A stretch of 64,000 nt of DNA from Maribacter sp. ACAM166 (GCF_005771495.1 NZ_VAUW01000002.1:124001-188000); one strand, 5' to 3'; counted from the first letter of the stretch, positions 45,677 to 55,116 are shown. The notes: generated from the letters alone by a model not told the origin. Numbers and translations are program-made.

Positions 45677-45753
45677 CAATTGTTTAGCCCCAAATTATTG
45701 ATTGAATTACTACCAATGGTTAAGTTTCGAAAAATTTAAATTTAAAAGTAAGT

Positions 45754-46578
45754 ATGGATAAAATAATGAATCTTCCAGAACATGCAGATAAAGCATTAGA
45801 TTGGATGTGGGCCGTACTGCCCAATTTAGTAATAGCACTCGTTCTTGTATTTGTAGGAACGTACATAATACGTTTCATTAATAAAATGGTACACAAGTTC
45901 TTTGTAAAGAAAGACTATGATTTAGCCTTGGAATCATTTTTACAGAGCTTTATAAGTATAGCCTTAAAAATGATTTTGTTTGTTTTGGTGATTACACAAT
46001 TGGGCGTACAAACCACCTCGTTAGTTGCCGTACTTGCCTCTGCTGGGTTAGCAGTAGGTCTAGCACTACAGGGTTCATTGGCTAATTTTGCAGGCGGAGT
46101 GCTTATACTGTTATTCAAACCATTCAAAATTGGGGATTGGATTTCCGCTCAAAGCGTTGATGGAACGGTAATGGAAATATCAATTTTCACCACGAAAGTA
46201 AGCACCTTTGGAAATCAAATTGCCGTTATACCAAACGGTCAACTTTCTAACAATACAATTATCAATTACAACGCTTTGGATACCAGAAGGGATAAAATTG
46301 ATGTTGGTATAGGGTATGGTTCGAATATAAAACAAGCAAAAGAAATACTCTTGGCAGTATGTACTGAGTATGAGACAATACTTAAAGAACCGGCCCCTGA
46401 GGTTTATGTTGGTGAATTGGCCGCTAGCTCTGTAAACTTAACCCTTCGTTTTTGGGCAAATAATCCAGATTTTTGGGCTGCACATTTTCACGTGATGGAA
46501 GAAATTAAATATCGATTTGATGCTGCTGGTATTGAGATACCATTTCCGCAACGTGTGGTTACGCAACTGAAGAATTAG
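45754..46578 (+). CDS. Small-conductance mechanosensitive channel (MscS family)
   Basis: Protein of 274 residues with three N-terminal membrane helices (about 22-44, 66-88, 92-125). The pore-lining TM3 reads VAVLASAGLAVGLALQGSLA followed by NFAGGVLILLFKPFKIGDWI, the MscS signature. The beta domain (VDGTVMEISIFTTKV, IPNGQLSNNTIINY) and the C-terminal alpha/beta domain follow. The length matches the basic E. coli MscS type. It opens under membrane tension during hypo-osmotic shock. It is transcribed alone, ahead of a GC-rich hairpin. Confidence 0.95.
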   Translation: MDKIMNLPEHADKALDWMWAVLPNLVIALVLVFVGTYIIRFINKMVHKFFVKKDYDLALESFLQSFISIALKMILFVLVITQLGVQTTSLVAVLASAGLAVGLALQGSLANFAGGVLILLFKPFKIGDWISAQSVDGTVMEISIFTTKVSTFGNQIAVIPNGQLSNNTIINYNALDTRRDKIDVGIGYGSNIKQAKEILLAVCTEYETILKEPAPEVYVGELAASSVNLTLRFWANNPDFWAAHFHVMEEIKYRFDAAGIEIPFPQRVVTQLKN

Positions 46579-46592
46579 TCACTCCACAAATA

Positions 46593-46615
46593 CCCCCCTA
46601 TGTGAGATAGGGGGG
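46593..46615 (+). terminator. GC-rich hairpin after mscS
   Basis: Nine-pair stem CCCCCCTAT/ATAGGGGGG with GTGAG loop, 14 bases after the stop codon. No T tract follows, so it may be a terminator or an RNA-stability element. Confidence 0.5.
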
Positions 46616-46686
46616 ATTATTTACAACTATTTGTCATTCAATACATTATCACCTAAATTCAGGTACTAAGTTTTGAATTGAAAAAC

Positions 46687-47220
46687 ATGTTACTCTTATT
46701 ACTGTCTATTTCCAATTTGGTTGTTTCTCTAGCAATTCAAGGATTTGGAAGTAAGAGTGGTGTCATTACCCCAGCTCAAGCGGGCATGTATTATAAACAA
46801 GTGGATATTCAAGGCTCACCCTATGTTGATGAAGTTTTCAAAAAAGGTAGAACTCTGATTAACGGTAATTACACGAGTGATGCCTTAATGCGTTATGACG
46901 CAATTGAAATAAAAAATGAAAATGGCGTCGCCAGAACTTTATTAAGAAGAAATAACATCGTCGCCATTATTGATGGGAAAACTTATATAGTTAGAGAATA
47001 CCTGGAATTAGGCGAGAATAAAATGGGTTATTTTAATCCTATAACTGAAGGATATGCCAGAATATTAAAACGACCGAAGAAAATATTTGTACAAGCACAG
47101 AGTCCTAATCATGGCTATAACAGCTTTACTTATGCAAAATATGAAGATATCTCAACGTACTACATTCAAAAAGGTGATGAATCTGCAATAGAAATTAGAT
47201 TATCTAAAAAAAGGTTCTGA
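46687..47220 (+). CDS. Hypothetical secreted protein
   Basis: Protein of 177 residues from ATG 46687 (a TTG three codons earlier is less likely). The N-terminus MLLLLLSISNLVVSLAIQGFG is a signal peptide. The rest is a mixed alpha/beta sequence with YYKQVDIQGSPYVDEVFKKG, RYDAIEIKNENGVARTLLRR and IVAIIDGKTYIVREYLELGE, and no cysteines or catalytic motif that I recognise. It is probably periplasmic or surface-exposed. I cannot assign a family. It lies between mscS and the convergent tsaB, with no obvious partner. Confidence 0.7.
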   Translation: MLLLLLSISNLVVSLAIQGFGSKSGVITPAQAGMYYKQVDIQGSPYVDEVFKKGRTLINGNYTSDALMRYDAIEIKNENGVARTLLRRNNIVAIIDGKTYIVREYLELGENKMGYFNPITEGYARILKRPKKIFVQAQSPNHGYNSFTYAKYEDISTYYIQKGDESAIEIRLSKKRF

Positions 47221-47332
47221 ATTCTTTAGAAGACCATATTGATATTTTGAAAGATTTTATTAAGAAAAACACATTAGGTACCACTAAAAAATGATGTTTT
47301 AAAACAAGTAGTATTGGGTTTATTCAAATTTT

Positions 47333-48010
47333 TTAAGCCTTTTTTGTTTGAAGCATAAAATCTTTCAAATAATAAGGTTCAAAATAAGCTACATCCTCAA
47401 ATTGCTTGGTTGAATATTTTTCAAATGAAATAGCTGCCATTTGTTTAGCTGATGGAACTACATCACAGTGATAGGTAGTATTCTCCTGATTGAACACCCC
47501 TTTAATTTTCTCTGCTCCGCTACCTAAAAAATGTACCGCTTTTAAACTAAGGTACTTCTTAAATGAGTTTTCATCAATAACTTCAGCTTTTGTCTCCCTT
47601 ACTTGATTTAGTTGAATATCAAAAACTGCCGAAAACACTTCCATTCGCCGAGCATCTAATACAGGTATAATCACCGCGACTTCTTCATTAGAATTTAATT
47701 GCGATGCTATACTTTTCAACGTAGAGACAGAAATTAATGGAATCCCTAAAGCATAGCACAAGCCTTTTGCAGAGGAAACACCTATACGAAGACCTGTATA
47801 TGACCCTGGCCCTTTACTCACCGCTACAGCATCTAAATCTTGTGTTTTCAACGAGGCTTCTAATAGCACCTCTTCAATAAAAATATGTAATTTTTCGGCG
47901 TGAGAATAGTTTGCCGAATTTAGTTCTTTCATTGCTAAAATAACACCATCTCTTGCCACGCATACGGAGCAATTAGTCGATGATGTTTCAAGATTCAGTA
48001 TTAAGCCCAT
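47333..48010 (-). CDS. tsaB: tRNA threonylcarbamoyladenosine synthesis protein TsaB
   Basis: Protein of 225 residues of the ASKHA fold: LILNLETSSTNCSVCVARDG, NYSHAEKLHIFIEEVL, VAVSKGPGSYTGLRIGVSSAKGL and the FLGSGAEKI segment. TsaB pairs with TsaD to add threonylcarbamoyl to A37 of tRNAs reading ANN codons. The GPGSYTGLR motif and lack of the TsaD metal-binding histidines separate it from TsaD. A -7 box ends 4 bases before the ATG, suggesting a very short leader or none. Confidence 0.95.
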   Translation of the reverse strand: MGLILNLETSSTNCSVCVARDGVILAMKELNSANYSHAEKLHIFIEEVLLEASLKTQDLDAVAVSKGPGSYTGLRIGVSSAKGLCYALGIPLISVSTLKSIASQLNSNEEVAVIIPVLDARRMEVFSAVFDIQLNQVRETKAEVIDENSFKKYLSLKAVHFLGSGAEKIKGVFNQENTTYHCDVVPSAKQMAAISFEKYSTKQFEDVAYFEPYYLKDFMLQTKKA

Positions 48011-48014
48011 CTCG

Positions 48015-48022
48015 CAAAGGTA
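48015..48022 (-). promoter_or_regulatory. -7 element of tsaB
   Basis: Minus strand TACCTTTG, an exact TAnnTTTG match, ending 4 bases upstream of the tsaB ATG. A -33 TTG is not clear. Confidence 0.5.
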
Positions 48023-48039
48023 TTACATACTCCAAAATG

Positions 48040-48076
48040 AAAAACCCTGTAATTCATAAAAAATTACAGGGTTTTT
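48040..48076 (-). terminator. Terminator of the efflux operon
   Basis: Fifteen-pair stem (48040-48054 with 48062-48076, arms AAAAACCCTGTAATT and complement), 7-base loop. It follows the TolC gene's stop on the minus strand and has A/T runs on both flanks, so it may work in both directions. Confidence 0.85.
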
Positions 48077-48091
48077 TAATTATTCTTACTT

Positions 48092-49450
48092 TTAATCCAA
48101 GGATATTGGGATTCCAAAAAAGAACTCTAAAATCTTCAATCTGAAGATATAATTATATTTTGTTCTCACTACCTCAGCCTCTGCATTATCTACTCTAGAC
48201 TGCGCTTGACTAAAATCAAAAGAATTCATTAGCCCAACATCGAAACGTTCCTTTGTGTATTCATAGGCCAAACGCCTTGCCTCCAGCGTTTTATCCGCTG
48301 CCTCATAGGCCTTAGCAAAAGTAGTAACATCGACATAGGCTTGGTTTATCGTAGTTTCCAAATCTAGTTTATCTTGTTCAAACTGTAGTTTGGTTTTCTC
48401 CAAACTAATTCGGGAACGCTGTACACTATTACGGGTACTCCAACCATTAAAAATAGGTATGTTTACTTGTGCACCGTAAGAGATTCCATCAAAAATCCAG
48501 AGTTGATCTATGAATCCAGGTGTAAATACACCTCCATTTCCATCTGGCAATGGTTGTGTTGCGTCAGAATATCTTGCTCCATATTGAAAGAATCCATTCA
48601 AGGTAGGCGCATAAGCTCCTTTTGCAATCTCTAGATCTTTTTCTGCCAAATCTACATTAGATTTTGAAAATTTAATATCATTTCTAAATTCTAGGGCTTT
48701 AGCAAAAATTGTTTTAGCAGAGTTATTCAAAATATCCGATGGTGGAATATCAAAAGATTCATCGGCAATATCAAAATTATCGTAATCCGTTATTTGCAGT
48801 AGTTGCGCCAAATTTATTCTTGAAATTAGCACCAAGCTTTCATTATTGATTATTTGTTGTTCTTGATTGGCTGCTGTCGCTTCAATTTCAAGTAAATCAC
48901 CACGAGGAACGACTCCTGAATTAACCAATTCTTTAGTGCGTTTTAAATCTTGTTCCGTAACGGCATATTGCGCCCTTGAAACTACCAATGCTTCTTTATT
49001 TGATAAAATTTGAAGATAGCTATTAGCAACATTTAACTGAATATCATCCTTTAAATCATCTAACCTATACTGCCTGCTTATAGCATTCATTTTTGCACGT
49101 TGCAACTGTTTAATATTTATTAGCCCGTTGTATAGTGTAATGTTAGAGCTTATACTACCGCTCACATTAAATGTAGACTGATTTCCAGCAACCGGTTGGT
49201 TAGAAGTGCTGACAATGGTAAAGCCCACATTCTTTGACGCACTGGAATTGGCATTTAAATTAGGCAACAGGTTACCTATGGCATCAGATTTATCTATTTG
49301 TGAAGACTCCAAGTCTAATTCAAACTGTTCTATCGTAAGGTTATGCTCTACGGCATACTCAACACACTCTTGCAAAGTCCATTTCTTACTTTGCGCAGAT
49401 GCTATTACAATTGCTGCAAAAAGCAGAAATCCGGTTAATTTAAATTTCAT
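48092..49450 (-). CDS. TolC-family outer-membrane efflux protein
   Basis: Protein of 452 residues with signal peptide MKFKLTGFLLFAAIVIASAQ. It starts WTLQECVEYAVEHNLTIEQ and contains the two long helical-barrel repeats of the family (NLNANSSASKNVGFT; LAEKDLEIAKGAYAPTLNGF; IPIFNGWSTRNSVQRSRISL; TLEARRLAYEYTKERFDVG then LMNSFDFSQAQ). It forms the outer-membrane exit duct of a tripartite pump. It is last of eight genes on this strand, 34 bases after an HlyD-type adaptor gene, and serves the ABC-type permeases upstream. Confidence 0.95.
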   Translation of the reverse strand: MKFKLTGFLLFAAIVIASAQSKKWTLQECVEYAVEHNLTIEQFELDLESSQIDKSDAIGNLLPNLNANSSASKNVGFTIVSTSNQPVAGNQSTFNVSGSISSNITLYNGLINIKQLQRAKMNAISRQYRLDDLKDDIQLNVANSYLQILSNKEALVVSRAQYAVTEQDLKRTKELVNSGVVPRGDLLEIEATAANQEQQIINNESLVLISRINLAQLLQITDYDNFDIADESFDIPPSDILNNSAKTIFAKALEFRNDIKFSKSNVDLAEKDLEIAKGAYAPTLNGFFQYGARYSDATQPLPDGNGGVFTPGFIDQLWIFDGISYGAQVNIPIFNGWSTRNSVQRSRISLEKTKLQFEQDKLDLETTINQAYVDVTTFAKAYEAADKTLEARRLAYEYTKERFDVGLMNSFDFSQAQSRVDNAEAEVVRTKYNYIFRLKILEFFFGIPISLD

Positions 49451-49484
49451 TTTTTGATTATTTGATTATTATTTTGATTGATGC

Positions 49485-50633
49485 TTATTCTTCTGACTCT
49501 CCCTCTTTATCTTCTTCTTCCCCATTTTTAATAGGCTCCGTTTTATTCCACTGCTTTACATTGTCATTTTCTGTCAACCCAGAAACTATTTCTACATTAA
49601 CCCCATCAGATATTCCAATTTCAATATCTCTTCTTTCAAATTTCTGTTCGTCTTCAGAACCAATGGAAATTTCCACATAGGGCTTGCTCGTAGTCTTATC
49701 AAATTGCAACAATGCCTCTGAAATCACCAAAATATTCTCCTTTTTTTCCAATACAATAGCGGCATTTGCACTATAGCCCGCTCTAATGAAAATATCATCA
49801 TTGACCGTTACATCACCCTCTATCTTAAACTGTACTGCACCTGATTCCTCAAGTCCCTTTGGAGCGATAAATTTAAGTTTTGCATCCAATTCTTCGCCTT
49901 CCAACGCCCCTAATGTAATTTTCAGCGGAGTACCTACTTTCAATTTTGCAACTTCTCCTTCATCTACCTTTCCTTCAAAAATCATTTTACTTAAATCTGC
50001 AATGGTTGCTATAGTAGTACCATCATTAAAGTTATTACTTTGAATCACTTGATCACCTTCTTCCACGGGTATCTCCAAGATAGTTCCGTTCACCGTAGCG
50101 CGAATATTTGTATTGGCACTTGAAGACCCTCCGGCAGAACCAACCTTTATAATCTGATAATCTGCTCTAGCATTTTTCACTTCTTGCTCGGCTTGACTGT
50201 AAGTGAGCTGAAGCGTATTAAAATCTTGACTGGAGATTACGCCTTTATCAAACAAGGTCTTATTTCTATTAAACTCAATCTTTGCATTATTAAGTGAAAG
50301 TTCAGCAGTACGCACTCTACCGCTAGCCTGATTTAAAGACTGTTCATTAGGCACTACTTTTATTACAGCAATTAAATCTCCTGCTTTTACCTCAACTCCC
50401 TCATCCAAGTAAATCTTTTCAATAATCCCTGAAATTTGGGGCTTTATTTCTATTTCGTCTTCTGGGACAACCTTACCCGTAGCAACAGTTTTCTTTTCTA
50501 CTGTGGAAATAAATGGTTTTTGGGTTTCATAAGTAATCGCCGATTTACTATTGGATTTTATGAAAAATGCAGCTGCCCACAATGATCCAAGCACTAGCAA
50601 TCCAATTAAAACATATTTTACAATCTTGTTCAT
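49485..50633 (-). CDS. HlyD/MacA-type periplasmic adaptor (copy 1)
   Basis: Protein of 382 residues. Membrane anchor at residues 5-25 (YVLIGLLVLGSLWAAAFF), lipoyl-like half motif EIEIKPQISGIIEKIYLDEG, helical hairpin (about 100-165), second lipoyl half with ATVNGTILEIPVEEGDQVIQ, beta-barrel domain (FEGKVDEGEVAKLKVGTP) and membrane-proximal domain ending in an acidic tail (KNGEEEDKEGESEE). Closely similar in layout and wording to the second adaptor at 53967-55082. It bridges inner-membrane ABC permease and TolC. Confidence 0.95.
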   Translation of the reverse strand: MNKIVKYVLIGLLVLGSLWAAAFFIKSNSKSAITYETQKPFISTVEKKTVATGKVVPEDEIEIKPQISGIIEKIYLDEGVEVKAGDLIAVIKVVPNEQSLNQASGRVRTAELSLNNAKIEFNRNKTLFDKGVISSQDFNTLQLTYSQAEQEVKNARADYQIIKVGSAGGSSSANTNIRATVNGTILEIPVEEGDQVIQSNNFNDGTTIATIADLSKMIFEGKVDEGEVAKLKVGTPLKITLGALEGEELDAKLKFIAPKGLEESGAVQFKIEGDVTVNDDIFIRAGYSANAAIVLEKKENILVISEALLQFDKTTSKPYVEISIGSEDEQKFERRDIEIGISDGVNVEIVSGLTENDNVKQWNKTEPIKNGEEEDKEGESEE

Positions 50634-50666
50634 TTTCTAAGTGTATTTGTTATTTAGTGGTTTCAA

Positions 50667-51929
50667 TTATTCTTCTCTTAATGCGTCTATAGGTCTTATA
50701 CTAACTGCTCTTTGTGCCGGTATCAACCCAATAAGAATACCCAGGGTAACCATTAAGAAAAGCGACATTAGAACGTAAGGTATAGGCACTGTTGGATTTG
50801 CATACGGAAAATCACCGTTACCAAAAGCAGCTCCAAGTGCCGAAAGGGTTGCTGCTCCGCAAATAATTCCAATAACACCAGCCAACAAGGTCAATACCAA
50901 TGCTTCTATGATAATTTGATTCCTGACTTCTGAAGGTGTAGCTCCTAGAGCCCTTCGCACTCCTAATTCTTTAGTACGTTCTTTTACTGAAATCAATAAA
51001 ATATTTCCAATTCCAATTACCCCAGCTAAAATGGTAGCGATACCCACAATAAGTGACAAAAATGTAAGTCCATTTGAAAATCCGAAAATTTTCTTAAAAA
51101 CCTCACCTAAATTAAAACCACCAATGGCTTTTTCATCTGTAGGATCTACCTTGTGTATGCGTCTTAAAGTGGCCTTGATATCTTTTTCTGCTTGAATCAC
51201 ATCAGCATCATCATATGCTGCAATTGTAAACCAAGAAACATTATCTCCTGTATTGTACAATTTCTTAAAGGTTGTAAAGGGTATAAAGATATCGCTATCG
51301 TTATCAAAGGGGCCACCACCTGCAAACTTATGCACCCCTACTACTTGAAAACTTACATCTTCTATAGCAATATAGCTCCCAATAGGCTCTTCATCTTGAT
51401 CAAAAAGTTCCTTTTGTGTACGCTCTCCAATTACGCATACCTTACGTTCTTTTGCTATATCCGCATCATTAATAAACCTTCCACCATCGTAAATTTTCTT
51501 AGTTGCGATTTTGGTAAACTCCGGAAAGTCACCAAAAACAGAGTAATTACCCGATTTTACACCTCGTTTAACCACGCCTGGCTCACTCCCAAAAATACCT
51601 TTCACATTTCTTGGTGCTATGGCCATGATTTCTGGAACCTGTTGACGAAGTACGTCAACATCACTAAGTTTCAATTGAATTTGACGGCCTGTCTTAAAAC
51701 CGGCATAAGGTTTACTTGTACTTGAAGAAAAAATGAACATACTGTTTCTGGCAATACTTTCAAATTCTCTTTCAAAGCCATTATCCAGTCCTTTTGAAGC
51801 ACCCGAAAGACCTATGTAAATATATATACCAATGAACACCCCAAGCATTGTTAAAAAAGTACGAAGCTTATTCTTTCGTATCGATTGAAAAATTTCGTTC
51901 CACGTATCCCTATCAAATAGTTGTCTCAT
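50667..51929 (-). CDS. MacB-like ABC transporter permease A
   Basis: Protein of 420 residues without an ATPase domain. One N-terminal membrane helix (about 25-45, FLTMLGVFIGIYIYIGLSG), a large periplasmic MacB-type core domain, then three C-terminal FtsX helices (LTFLSLIVGIATILAGVIGIG; IIIEALVLTLLAGVIGIICG; YVLMSLFLMVTLGILIGLIP). The coupling motif is VKERTKELGVRRALGATPSE. It ends RAVSIRPIDALREE, a conserved permease tail. It probably dimerises with the permease one base upstream to make a mechanotransmission-type efflux unit. Confidence 0.94.
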   Translation of the reverse strand: MRQLFDRDTWNEIFQSIRKNKLRTFLTMLGVFIGIYIYIGLSGASKGLDNGFEREFESIARNSMFIFSSSTSKPYAGFKTGRQIQLKLSDVDVLRQQVPEIMAIAPRNVKGIFGSEPGVVKRGVKSGNYSVFGDFPEFTKIATKKIYDGGRFINDADIAKERKVCVIGERTQKELFDQDEEPIGSYIAIEDVSFQVVGVHKFAGGGPFDNDSDIFIPFTTFKKLYNTGDNVSWFTIAAYDDADVIQAEKDIKATLRRIHKVDPTDEKAIGGFNLGEVFKKIFGFSNGLTFLSLIVGIATILAGVIGIGNILLISVKERTKELGVRRALGATPSEVRNQIIIEALVLTLLAGVIGIICGAATLSALGAAFGNGDFPYANPTVPIPYVLMSLFLMVTLGILIGLIPAQRAVSIRPIDALREE

Positions 51930-51930
51930 C

Positions 51931-53166
51931 TTATTCGTCTCTTAGTGCTACAATTGGTTTGATTTTAGCTGCCTTCCGGGCTGGTATATAAGCAGCCAAG
52001 GTACCGCAGATAACCAAAAGAATAGTCACAAATACGGCCGTCCCTATATTTATTGAAGGATTAGTTATAAAATAATCTTCCTCCAAAACTTTCCCCTCTA
52101 TGAGGTTCAATACTATGATTCCTAAAACCATACCTGTAAAGCCAAAAATTGCGGTTATAAAAACAGATTCTAGTAAAATGGTACTCGTAATAATTCTTGG
52201 TGTAGCTCCCATAGCTTTGCGAATTCCAATTTCTTTGGTACGCTCTTTTACGACAAAAACCATGATATTACTTATACCGATGATACCGGAAATAATTACG
52301 ACAAAGGCAATGGCCGAAATAATTATTTTAAGGACACCGGCAAATTGCTGATTCCTTTTAAGGTCATCAGCTACATTTTCAAGCCGTATACCACCCGAGT
52401 CTTTAGCGCTGATTTGCTTTTTTTGACGTATAAAATCATCCAGCTGCCCTTGAAATTTCATGGCACCACTATACCCAATAGCTTCGTTGAAAGCTAAGGT
52501 TATCTGACCTATCTTATCATTATTCCCCTCTAAAAGTTGGCGTGTAGTGAACGGAATAAAAATATTTCGTTCCTCATTGTCTCCCCCGTCATCTTGAAAA
52601 ACACCGATTACTTTAAAAACACTACCGTCTAAATCAATGTATTTTCCTAAGGCATCATCACCCTTAAAGATATCCTTCTCCACCATTCTACCAATAACGG
52701 CATATTTTAATTTCTTACGAATATCATTTGTATTGATATACCTGCCTTTCATGATAATAGTCTGTTCGGCAGTTTGCATACCAGGACCTACGCCCAAGTT
52801 GCTATAATTATCAGATTTATCTTTATAGGTTACCAATGCAGAACGTCGAATACGTGGGGTAATATATTCGATTAAGGGTCCAAATTCTTTAATAATATCA
52901 TCTAAATCACCATTTTCAAACTCAATTTGCCGCTTTGCCTTAAAGCCAGCATACGGTAGCGTGGTTTGGGTAGGATAAAGTCTGAAAATATTGGTAGCAT
53001 CATTACTGAAAAATTTCATGAACGTATTGTTCAACCCGTTGCCCATTCCAAAAAGAGTCACGAATATGAAAATACCCAACGCAACAGTAAACCCCGTCAA
53101 AAAAGTACGTAACTTATTTTTCTGTATTGCCTCAAATATTTCTTTCCAAACGTCTCTACTGAACAT
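51931..53166 (-). CDS. MacB-like ABC transporter permease B
   Basis: Protein of 411 residues with the same layout as its neighbour: WKEIFEAIQKNKLRTFLTG at the N-terminus, one helix, a periplasmic core, then three FtsX helices with the VVKERTKEIGIRKAMGATP coupling helix and final AAKIKPIVALRDE. The start overlaps the ATPase gene by 11 bases and the stop is one base before permease A, so ATPase, B and A are tightly coupled. The likely role is export of a substrate to the TolC duct. The substrate is unknown. Confidence 0.94.
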   Translation of the reverse strand: MFSRDVWKEIFEAIQKNKLRTFLTGFTVALGIFIFVTLFGMGNGLNNTFMKFFSNDATNIFRLYPTQTTLPYAGFKAKRQIEFENGDLDDIIKEFGPLIEYITPRIRRSALVTYKDKSDNYSNLGVGPGMQTAEQTIIMKGRYINTNDIRKKLKYAVIGRMVEKDIFKGDDALGKYIDLDGSVFKVIGVFQDDGGDNEERNIFIPFTTRQLLEGNNDKIGQITLAFNEAIGYSGAMKFQGQLDDFIRQKKQISAKDSGGIRLENVADDLKRNQQFAGVLKIIISAIAFVVIISGIIGISNIMVFVVKERTKEIGIRKAMGATPRIITSTILLESVFITAIFGFTGMVLGIIVLNLIEGKVLEEDYFITNPSINIGTAVFVTILLVICGTLAAYIPARKAAKIKPIVALRDE

Positions 53167-53860
53167 ACTGTGCCGCCCTTATTTGTTCTATCTTCTTATC
53201 TTCAATAATTATCCCATCTTTCAAATGAACAATACGTTTACACATATTGGCGATATCAGGTTCATGGGTTACGATTAAAATAGTATTGCCTTGGTCATTA
53301 ATTTTTTGAATAAGGTCCATAACCTCATAAGAGGTTTTACTATCCAATGCACCTGTAGGTTCATCTGCTAATAAAACTTTAGGTTCTGCAGCCATGGCCC
53401 TTGCAATAGCTACACGCTGTTTCTGACCTCCAGAGAGTTCACTCGGCAAATGTGTAGCCCATTCTTTAAGCCCCACTTGATCTAAATATTTTAAGGCTTT
53501 CTCTTGACGCTCTTTTCTTCCTACTTTTTGATAGTATAACGGAAGTGCAACATTTTCCATGGCGTTCTTGTAGTTGATTAAATTGAACGATTGGAATACA
53601 AAACCTAAAAACTTATTACGATAGTTTGCAGCTTTTGTTTCGTTCAGATTTTTAATTGGCACTCCATCAAGGGTGTAAGACCCTTCATCCAACTCGTCCA
53701 ACATACCTAAAATATTCAGTAAGGTGGATTTCCCAGAACCAGAAGAACCCATGATAGCCACCAATTCACCTTCTTCTACTGAAAAATTAATTCCTTTTAA
53801 AACATGGAGACTATTGCTACCCATTTTATAGGATTTATGAAGGTTTTTTATTTCTATCAT
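53156..53860 (-). CDS. MacB/LolD-type ABC transporter ATPase
   Basis: Protein of 234 residues and the only ATPase in the eight-gene locus. Walker A GSSGSGKS at 38-45, Q-loop GFVFQSFNLI near 86-95, signature LSGGQ at 142-146, Walker B LLADEP at 163-168, D-loop GALDS, and H-loop His in ILIVTHEPDIA. It powers the FtsX-type permeases. The short stand-alone form contrasts with E. coli MacB, where ATPase and permease are fused. A 106-base gap separates it from the preceding adaptor gene. Confidence 0.96.
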   Translation of the reverse strand: MIEIKNLHKSYKMGSNSLHVLKGINFSVEEGELVAIMGSSGSGKSTLLNILGMLDELDEGSYTLDGVPIKNLNETKAANYRNKFLGFVFQSFNLINYKNAMENVALPLYYQKVGRKERQEKALKYLDQVGLKEWATHLPSELSGGQKQRVAIARAMAAEPKVLLADEPTGALDSKTSYEVMDLIQKINDQGNTILIVTHEPDIANMCKRIVHLKDGIIIEDKKIEQIRAAQYVQ

Positions 53861-53925
53861 ATTTATTTGTTTTGATTTATTCAGCCTGTGCCTAAGGTCA
53901 TCGATAATTAGACACTCAAATTCTT

Positions 53926-53944
53926 AAATTGTTACAAACAATTT
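53926..53944. other. Small inverted repeat in the adaptor-ATPase gap
   Basis: AAATTGTT, 3-base spacer ACA, AACAATTT: a perfect 8-base inverted repeat in the 106-base gap ahead of the ATPase gene. It could be an operator or a weak hairpin. No function is shown. Confidence 0.3.
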
Positions 53945-53966
53945 ACTAAAAATTATTAGATTATAT

Positions 53967-55082
53967 TTAATTTGAATCTTCTTCGTCTCGTTCGATAGCG
54001 TTCCAGACCTTTATGCTATCATTTTCACTAAGTCCTGACTTTACTTCTACAAAAATTCCATCGCTAATACCCAATTCAATATCTCTTCGTTCAAACTTCT
54101 GATCCCCTGTTGCGATTTCGACAAAGGGCATTTTAGTTTTATCATCAAACTGCACTAAAGCTTCTTTTACAGACAAAACACTGTCTGCACGAGCCAAGAT
54201 AATTGATGCATTAGCACTTAGTCCTGCTCTAATAAAGACGGTATCCTGTTTTCTTAGCGTTCCCTTTATTTCAAATTGAATTGCCCCATTTTCTTCTTTA
54301 CCCTTGGGGGCGATATAATCTAAAACAGCATCAAATACCTTATTCTCAATTGCTCCAACGGTAATTTCCAATGGCAGATTTTCTTTAATTTTCCCCACTT
54401 CAGACTCGTCTACCTTACCTTCAAAAATCATTTTATCGACATCTGCAATTGCAGCAATTGTAGTTCCTTCATTGAATGTATTACTTTCAATAACCTGGTT
54501 CCCAACTTCTACGGGAACTTCAAGCACCATTCCACTTACTGTTGCCCTAATTTGAGTATTTGCTGAGTTTCCATAACCAGCCGTTGTACCTGTTTTTACT
54601 ATATCATATCTTTTATTGGCGGCCGCATAAGATTGTTTAGCCTGATCATGGGTCACTTGTGCACGTTCCAAATCTACTTTTGAGATGACATCTTTATCAA
54701 ACAATCCTTTTTGGCGCCCTAAATTCCGTAATTGATCATCCAAATTGATCTTGGCTTGGTCAATAGTATTCCTAGCATCGTTCAATGCAGTTAAATTTGG
54801 CACCACTTTTATAGTACACAATAAATCACCAGATTTTACGTAATCACCACCTTCCACAAAAATCTCTTGTATAACTCCGGAAATATTGGGCTTTATTAAT
54901 ACTTCTTCTAATGGAAGTATACTACCCGTAGCCATTGTTTTTTTTATAATTGTTTGTTTGGATGGTTCTTCTGTTTTATAAACCACAGGATTCTCGGCAT
55001 TCTTTTGATACAAATAGTACATGGCTCCACTGAAAAGTAAAACTATGATGAGTAGAATGATAATTGTTGTTGACTTTTTCAT
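53967..55082 (-). CDS. HlyD/MacA-type periplasmic adaptor (copy 2)
   Basis: Protein of 371 residues with membrane anchor (about 5-25, TIIILLIIVLLFSGAMYYLY), lipoyl half EVLIKPNISGVIQEIFVEGG, helical hairpin, second half ATVSGMVLEVPVEVGNQVIE, barrel domain FEGKVDESEVGKIKENLP and shared ending KFERRDIELGISDGIFVEVK. It parallels copy 1 throughout, so the two are paralogues from duplication. Unlike copy 1 it has no own TolC gene after it. The next gene is the ATPase. Confidence 0.95.
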   Translation of the reverse strand: MKKSTTIIILLIIVLLFSGAMYYLYQKNAENPVVYKTEEPSKQTIIKKTMATGSILPLEEVLIKPNISGVIQEIFVEGGDYVKSGDLLCTIKVVPNLTALNDARNTIDQAKINLDDQLRNLGRQKGLFDKDVISKVDLERAQVTHDQAKQSYAAANKRYDIVKTGTTAGYGNSANTQIRATVSGMVLEVPVEVGNQVIESNTFNEGTTIAAIADVDKMIFEGKVDESEVGKIKENLPLEITVGAIENKVFDAVLDYIAPKGKEENGAIQFEIKGTLRKQDTVFIRAGLSANASIILARADSVLSVKEALVQFDDKTKMPFVEIATGDQKFERRDIELGISDGIFVEVKSGLSENDSIKVWNAIERDEEDSN

Positions 55083-55116
55083 TTTTGATTGGTTATCTAT
55101 TTTTTATTCGATGAAT

